Source of the DNA: JABWBH01 sp964526695
GTDB taxonomy: Bacteria > Planctomycetota > Phycisphaerae > UBA1845
Assembly: GCA_964526695.1 (NCBI GenBank)
Contig: CAZGJA010000058.1
Location: forward strand, 24,953-88,952
DNA: 64,000 nucleotides
Direction of reading: 5' to 3'
The notes under the pieces were generated by a model. The model was not told the DNA's origin. It saw only the letters and a list, made by a program, of their open reading frames with translations, and ran no database searches. A program made the translations under genes and the position numbers. Of this stretch, positions 59,182-64,000 are shown piece by piece. Positions within the stretch are counted from its first letter, which is position 1. Each line of letters starts with the position of its first letter.

Positions 59182-62100
59182 TCACTTCGCCGGTCGAACC
59201 AGCGCGGCTTCGATTGCCGTGGCCATCATGTCGCCGAACGTGTTGGGGCATTCGATCAGCCCGCTCTTGCCCACGATCACCATGTGCGGGATTCCTTCCA
59301 CGCCGTAGGCCTTCTTGATCTTCTCGCCCGCCTCGTCGATGACCATCGCTTGCGGCCAGCTCAGCTTGTGTTCGTCGATCCCTCGCTTCAAGTCCTCGAC
59401 GGTCTTGTCGAGGCTCAGCCCGATCATGACGAAGTCCTCCCGCTTGCCGAAGCGCTCGTGGAGATCGGTGAGGAACGGAACCTGCCGGATGCACGGTCCA
59501 CACCACGTCGCCCAGAAGTCCAGCAGCACGACCTTGCCCTTCAGCTCCGACAGCGACACCCTCTTGCCGTCCAGTGTGGTGACGGTGAACTCCGGCGCAG
59601 GCTGGCCGACCTGGAGTTCCACCGGACGTTCATGCGGCGGCAGCAGGCGGATATCGCCCAGATCAAACGACTCAGGGCCGTCGGCGGGCGGAATCTCATA
59701 GATGTGCTCGCTATCGGCCCGACCGAGCGATCCGCGAAAGTCGCGGGGATCCCTCAAATATCCGGAAACGAAGAACCGCCCCGGCACGACGTTTTCAATT
59801 CTGAAGCGACCATCCTGGTCAAGCTGGATCCGGTAATTGCTTGGCAGAGCCATGTGCGCGCGGATCGGACGCGAGTTGATCCACTGGTCATACGCCTCGC
59901 GGTTGATGGAGCCGTCGGAGGATTTCACAGATTCCGGCTGCTCCGGAAAGACGCGGTCAAGCTCGAAGTCGCTGGACGCGGCGACCGGTTGGCCGTCGAT
60001 CCCGATGATCCGTCCGGCGACGGCGCGACCGCCGCGGCCGAACTCCGCGGATGAATGCTCGCCGGGTTCGAGCTGCATCCACGCCATCCAAAGGTTTCGG
60101 AACCCATCCGGCGTTCTGTAGCCGTCCGCCTTGACTCCCTCAACCCAACACATCGCGGATACCATGGACTGTCCTGCGTGACACATGAGCGTGAAACGCC
60201 CCGCGTCGTCGGACTTTGCTTCGGATGAGAAGCTCACGTCTGGCACTTTGGGTTCATGCGGCGCGTTGGTCCAAGCGCGCACGACTCGCGCCGCGTCCGG
60301 CACATGGCCATTGAACACGCGCCCCTCAATCCACGCCCACGGTTCGAGCTTCAGATGTCCCACGCTGGTGGAGGGATGGTATGAGATGACCGAACCGGAT
60401 TTGTGGATCACCAGCAGGACCGCCGGGTCTTCCTCGCAGCGAAACACGAACTCCCCCGCGGCGTTCGTCCGGCACTCCCATGTGCGATTCTGGCTGTTGA
60501 GCGGTGGTTCGAGCACCAGATCTCGAACGGAAATCAAGTCGTTGGCGTCGCCGACCCAACCATACACACGTGCTCCATCCACGGGCGCGCCGGTCGCATC
60601 GAGGATGCGCCCCGCGTAGGAGCCGGCCTCATCCAGAGCCACGTCCCACTGTAGGGAGGTCGTACCGACTTGAAACACGGGAGATTCGACGGTCCGGAAC
60701 CCATCGGCTTCGACCTTCACCTTGAACAAGCCGTTGGTGTAGCGAGCCGGCATCTCCAGGCGATAGGCTCCATCATGGAACGGCGCCGGAATCATCCCGC
60801 CCGTGTCCCAACCCACGCTTCCCTCTGAGAGGATTGAACCTAGGACGGCGGTGAATTGAGGTACGAGTGCGCCATCCGATTTTCTTGTGACGCGACCCTC
60901 AACAAAGGCTCTCGCGCCCAGGGTGACCGTGAGGGGCGAGTTCCGGAATGTCCCACTCTCAGAGAACGTCTGGAGGTCTCCTTTCGACACCTGCAGGTTG
61001 AGCGGGCCCTCCGCCGGTGACAAGCATTCGAAGCGTCCGTCCGGTCCCGTTTTCGTTGCCCAGTGCCAGGCACGCCTTGGGAAGCTGTTGGGTCTGCCCA
61101 CCGCCAGCGCGACGCTTGCCCCTTCCACGGGTTTGGAATCCGCGTCCACGACCAGGCCTCGGACCGGGTCCGTCGGATTGAGCTTGAAGTCCAGATGGTC
61201 AACCGCTTCGAATCTGACGAGCTTGGCCTGACCCGCATAGCCGTCCTTCTCGACCGTGAGGATGGCGTTCAGCTCGAAAGGCTCCCTCGGCGGCATTGCC
61301 TCCAAGACGTACCGTCCGTCAGGACCGGTTTCCGTTGAACTCATGGCTTTCGGCAGAGTGGAGCTGGCGAGCGAAACTCGAACCGACGCCAGCGGTTGCG
61401 CGGACGGATCATCCACCCTCCCTGTGATTTGGAAGGGTTTGCGGTTGTCCGGCTCCAGCCGAAATACCGCTTGATTGGACAGAAAGGTGCTGAGGGGCAC
61501 AGAGTTTGACCGTGAGATAAAAACGAGCGGCTCGCTCCCTTTCATGGTGTTCAACTGCGCGGGAAGGAACGCGGGATGATCCATGCGCAACAACCACATT
61601 TCCATCGTCTCGATGGGCGAGGCGGGCTTTGCGATTACCTCAAACCAGCCTTCCGCGTCCGTCGTGGTCCTGAAACTATCCGAAAGGAGAGGCACACCGT
61701 CCCTGCGCATCGGCTCACGCAGGTTCAGCTCCACCGCCACATCCGCAATCGGCTTGCCGTCCGTGTCGGTTACTCTTGCGCGGATCGGCTCCGCCTTGGT
61801 GAGCCGCAGCGTGCAGGCCTCGGGAATGGGGGGCGGTTCCTCCAGATGGCCCTCAAACAAGGCGGATTGTCCGATGAAGCCGCGCTTGGTCGCACGGATC
61901 GAGAAGTTCTGCTTGATGTCCGAGGGAAGCGCTGCGGCACCGCGACCCTCCGCGCCGGTTGTTGCAACCTGCTCTTCCTTGTTACCCCGCAGCGTGACCT
62001 CCACGCCTTCGATGGGTTGATTCGTGGTCGCGTCCAGCACGGTGACAACGATCCGCCGAGCTTGTGATTCGGAGGACTTCTGAGACTCACTCGATGCAGC

Positions 62101-63399
62101 CGCCTTGGCATCGGCGGATTGCGATGATTCTCCCCCCGGCACGGCCGTCCCGTCGCCGACTGTCTTCGGCAGCGGACTCATCTCTCCCCGTGCAATCACG
62201 GAAGTCCCGCCGGCTTTCTGCTCCGCCGTCGAATCCGTTGGCCGCGCCGCGAAACCCGGCAGAACCGCCAGCGCGGCCGCGGCAAGGATCACCACCCCCG
62301 TCAGAGACAACCGTGCCGAGCGGCGGAGCGTGCAGTCCATGATGCGACGGATGCGCCCTCCCAGTGGGTGAAGCCGCGGAGCAAAACCCAGCGCCCCCCC
62401 CGACAGCGCGGTCGGGTTCACCAGCTCGCGTGCCACGTGGACCAGCGTCTGCCCGTACGCGTCCGCGTCCGCTTCACGCAGCGCGAGCACCAGGTCGTCG
62501 CAGCACTCCTCGCGCACGCGCCGGATCGAACGGTTCAGCAGCCACAGCACGGGGTTGAACCACCACGCGCCCGTCAGCAGCAGTTGCACCCAGTTTACCC
62601 AGAGATCGCCGCGCCGGTGATGCGCCAGCTCGTGCGCGAGCACCGCCTCAAGCTCACGCGGCTCAAGGCGATAGAGTAGGGCGGCGGGAATCACGACGCG
62701 CCGCCGCCACAAGCCCAGCGCCATCGGCGGAATCGGGCCGTCATGGATGAGGAGCGCGGGCATGTTTCGAATGCCCATCCGGCCCGCAATCAATCGAAAT
62801 CGCGCGTGCAGCGGATCAGCCTCTTCCACACGCCGCGCGCCTACGCACAGCCGATGGAGCAAGAACAACTGCCTCGCCGCCCACGTCAGGAGAAAGAGCA
62901 AGACGCCCGCGTGAACCCACGGCCAAGCCGACTGCATTCCGGCAGACCCACCGGCAACGGGCGCGGTTTGAATCTCTTGTAAAGCGCCCGGTTCCGTCGA
63001 AGCGCGGAACGCGCCGGGGGCTTGGGCGGTGGAGGGCCATCCCTCCATCCGCCCAGGCACGGCGCATTCTTGGCCTCGATTGTGGGCGTTGTTCAATTCG
63101 CCGATGTCAGCGGCAGACGACAGAGGACTGGCCGCCGGATCCCCGGTCTGCATGATCGACGCGAGCGACGCGGGCATGGCTCGCCCTGCCATCGGCAGGA
63201 CGCCCGTCGGCAGCGCGGGCAGCGGAGGCAGCGCGAACCGCACCAGACCCAGCAGCAAAAGCCCATACCGCAGCGGCGAAGGCCAACGACGTCCCAGCCT
63301 GACTACCGCCAGCAGCAGCAGTGCAATCAGGCTGCTCTGCAGCGTGATCTGCACGACCACGGACGTGTAGGCGGCGAGCGTCGCGGGTGACAGGGTCAT
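59182..63399 (-). CDS. M56 (BlaR1-type) peptidase fused to carboxypeptidase-regulatory repeats and a TlpA-like thioredoxin
   Basis: 1405 residues. An N-terminal M56 domain with several TM helices (about 15-35, 45-60, 165-182, 265-285) and zinc motif HELAHHRRGD (His256, Glu257, His260) plus downstream EECCDD. A TM helix near 350 (GVVILAAAALAVLPGFAA). Then a long tract of Ig-like/carboxypeptidase regulatory domains (about 420-1250; GRVDDPSAQPLASVRVSL, KDSKPVEGASVAL-like units). The C-terminus is a TlpA/ResA-type redoxin starting VGQPAPEFTVTTLDGKRV with W1299-CGPC1303. GGAGGA seven bases before ATG 63399. The start overlaps the blaI stop (ATGA). It would sense a signal outside and cleave BlaI inside; the redoxin's role is unknown. 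Confidence 0.92.
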   Translation of the reverse strand: MTLSPATLAAYTSVVVQITLQSSLIALLLLAVVRLGRRWPSPLRYGLLLLGLVRFALPPLPALPTGVLPMAGRAMPASLASIMQTGDPAASPLSSAADIGELNNAHNRGQECAVPGRMEGWPSTAQAPGAFRASTEPGALQEIQTAPVAGGSAGMQSAWPWVHAGVLLFLLTWAARQLFLLHRLCVGARRVEEADPLHARFRLIAGRMGIRNMPALLIHDGPIPPMALGLWRRRVVIPAALLYRLEPRELEAVLAHELAHHRRGDLWVNWVQLLLTGAWWFNPVLWLLNRSIRRVREECCDDLVLALREADADAYGQTLVHVARELVNPTALSGGALGFAPRLHPLGGRIRRIMDCTLRRSARLSLTGVVILAAAALAVLPGFAARPTDSTAEQKAGGTSVIARGEMSPLPKTVGDGTAVPGGESSQSADAKAAASSESQKSSESQARRIVVTVLDATTNQPIEGVEVTLRGNKEEQVATTGAEGRGAAALPSDIKQNFSIRATKRGFIGQSALFEGHLEEPPPIPEACTLRLTKAEPIRARVTDTDGKPIADVAVELNLREPMRRDGVPLLSDSFRTTTDAEGWFEVIAKPASPIETMEMWLLRMDHPAFLPAQLNTMKGSEPLVFISRSNSVPLSTFLSNQAVFRLEPDNRKPFQITGRVDDPSAQPLASVRVSLASSTLPKAMSSTETGPDGRYVLEAMPPREPFELNAILTVEKDGYAGQAKLVRFEAVDHLDFKLNPTDPVRGLVVDADSKPVEGASVALAVGRPNSFPRRAWHWATKTGPDGRFECLSPAEGPLNLQVSKGDLQTFSESGTFRNSPLTVTLGARAFVEGRVTRKSDGALVPQFTAVLGSILSEGSVGWDTGGMIPAPFHDGAYRLEMPARYTNGLFKVKVEADGFRTVESPVFQVGTTSLQWDVALDEAGSYAGRILDATGAPVDGARVYGWVGDANDLISVRDLVLEPPLNSQNRTWECRTNAAGEFVFRCEEDPAVLLVIHKSGSVISYHPSTSVGHLKLEPWAWIEGRVFNGHVPDAARVVRAWTNAPHEPKVPDVSFSSEAKSDDAGRFTLMCHAGQSMVSAMCWVEGVKADGYRTPDGFRNLWMAWMQLEPGEHSSAEFGRGGRAVAGRIIGIDGQPVAASSDFELDRVFPEQPESVKSSDGSINREAYDQWINSRPIRAHMALPSNYRIQLDQDGRFRIENVVPGRFFVSGYLRDPRDFRGSLGRADSEHIYEIPPADGPESFDLGDIRLLPPHERPVELQVGQPAPEFTVTTLDGKRVSLSELKGKVVLLDFWATWCGPCIRQVPFLTDLHERFGKREDFVMIGLSLDKTVEDLKRGIDEHKLSWPQAMVIDEAGEKIKKAYGVEGIPHMVIVGKSGLIECPNTFGDMMATAIEAALVRPAK

Positions 63400-63803
63400 G
63401 GCGATTTCCTCCGTGTGTTGTCGCGGCATTGGTCGAGCATGGCCTGAATCCGCTCGATTTCCGCAGCGGTCGGGGGCCGGCTTTCAAACAGGGAGGCGAC
63501 GAGCGCGACGCCGTCGCCGCCGAAAAGTCGTTCAAGGAGATCGCCCAGCACGCGCCGGTGCAGCGGCCTGGCCTTGCGCGTGGGCGCATAGATGAACGCG
63601 CGGCTGCCTTCCGCCTTGACGCGCGACACCCAGCCCTTCTCCATCAGCCGCTTCAGGAGCGTCACCACGGAGCCGTGCGCCATCGGGCGGTACCGCGCCA
63701 GCGCCGCCCGGACCTGTCCCGCCGTGGCCTCGCCGCGCTGAAGCACGCACGCCAGCACTTCCCGCTCCGCATCCGGCAACGATGATTCAACCCGCCGCGT
63801 CAT
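63396..63803 (-). CDS. blaI: BlaI/MecI-type transcriptional repressor
   Basis: 135 residues from ATG 63803. Penicillinase-repressor winged helix: LPDAEREVLACVLQRGEATAGQVRAAL, YRPMAHGSVVTLLKRLMEKGWVSRVK, GSRAFIYAPT, then a C-terminal dimerisation region (RVLGDLLERLFGGDGVALVASLF). It binds DNA as a dimer and is inactivated by the M56 protease with which it overlaps. It has no Shine-Dalgarno: the predicted transcription start is at the ATG. The linked target is probably this operon itself, since no beta-lactamase is present. Confidence 0.93.
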   Translation of the reverse strand: MTRRVESSLPDAEREVLACVLQRGEATAGQVRAALARYRPMAHGSVVTLLKRLMEKGWVSRVKAEGSRAFIYAPTRKARPLHRRVLGDLLERLFGGDGVALVASLFESRPPTAAEIERIQAMLDQCRDNTRRKSP

Positions 63804-63810
63804 GGCGGCC

Positions 63811-63838
63811 AGTATAATAGACGCCCGTCTATTTGCAA
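63811..63838 (-). promoter_or_regulatory. Promoter of blaI
   Basis: On the - strand: -35 TTGCAA (63838-63833), spacer of 16, -10 TATACT (63816-63811; five of six). The predicted start falls at 63804-63805, one or two bases before the blaI ATG, so the transcript would be leaderless. Confidence 0.7.
63817..63830. promoter_or_regulatory. BlaI operator 1, within the promoter spacer
   Basis: ATAGACGCCCGTCT, containing the palindrome TAGACG-CC-CGTCTA, lies exactly between -35 and -10. Binding there would block polymerase. Half-site differs from the TACA/TGTA of model BlaI operators. Confidence 0.7.
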
Positions 63839-63847
63839 GCAAAAAAA

Positions 63848-63861
63848 AGACGGGCGTCTAT
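63848..63861. promoter_or_regulatory. BlaI operator 2, upstream of the promoter
   Basis: AGACGGGCGTCTAT is the exact inverse of operator 1, separated from it by 17 bases that include an A8 tract. It contains AGACG-GG-CGTCT. The pair forms a 14-bp perfect inverted repeat. Confidence 0.7.
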
Positions 63862-64000
63862 CTCGACTTTTGCCGTTTCTAACGGCCCGCTTCCACGATC
63901 CAGGGGCTACAAGAAATCGGACTCCCCCGTACATTCGCGGGTGTGTTAAACCCGGCGAATCGGAAAGGCGTCCGACGTGCTCACGTTTCCCCAAGCGGCG
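63862..64000. other. Window end, no gene seen
   Basis: 139 bases after operator 2. The only open frames are short and have no protein-like features. The next gene lies beyond the window. Confidence 0.4.

Overview
The window is chromosomal DNA of very high G+C content from a flagellated, chemotactic, diderm bacterium, most likely a planctomycete (Planctomycetota, possibly near Phycisphaerae). The family content points that way: a Tat-exported DUF1501 protein, a prepilin-like protein with a C-terminal H-x-G...N-G signature, an ECF sigma factor overlapping a membrane Ser/Thr kinase, a BlaI/M56 pair with a giant fused M56 protein, small zinc-ribbon and FHA proteins, and a lineage-typical 99-residue hypothetical. 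Flagellar P- and L-ring genes (flgI, flgH) show that there is an outer membrane. No phage, IS transposase or CRISPR array was found.

Layout. 1-3157: partial class IV aminotransferase, a small conserved protein, cardiolipin synthase and L-isoaspartate methyltransferase. 3460-14592 (+): chemotaxis locus of an RsbW-like ATPase, STAS protein, CheA with a fused receiver, CheW, two chemoreceptors (one with a c-type haem motif), CheB and CheR. 14857-22939 (-): prepilin-like protein, kinase/ECF pair, a 1.7 kb gene-poor stretch with two minisatellites, a FabZ-like dehydratase and DUF1501. 23486-36052 (-): late flagellar operon, read in the order small ORF, flgF, flgG, flgA, flgH, flgI, flgJ, flgN, flgK, flgL, fliW, csrA, flagellin, with a candidate sigma-54 promoter at the head and a strong terminator beyond flagellin. 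36524-48328 (mostly -): superoxide dismutase, LamG metalloprotease, enoyl-CoA hydratase, two gene remnants, a SLATT-like two-TM protein, a HEPN-like gene between inverted repeats, a GH78 rhamnosidase, tRNA-Arg(UCU) and a LolA-like protein. 48824-57861 (mostly +): rpmB, der, zinc-ribbon protein, MFS transporter, cystathionine synthase/lyase, homoserine dehydrogenase, FHA protein and a CDF metal transporter. 58085-63803 (-): two small lipoproteins and the M56-TlpA fusion with its BlaI repressor, whose promoter carries two clear operators.

How the genes work together. The chemotaxis locus supplies signal input for the flagellum encoded at 23-36 kb. FlgN would chaperone FlgK/FlgL, and FliW/CsrA would control flagellin translation. 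BlaI and the M56 protein form a protease-relieved repression circuit. The kinase and ECF factor overlap and probably form one signalling unit. The methionine/threonine branch genes (metB/metC-like and hom) form an operon.

The most unusual parts are the HEPN gene that exactly fills the space between inverted repeats, beside a SLATT-like gene and a recombination scar; the four-part M56 fusion with an apparently leaderless blaI; the haem chemoreceptor; and the many short tandem and dispersed repeats, one of which encodes the tail of Der.
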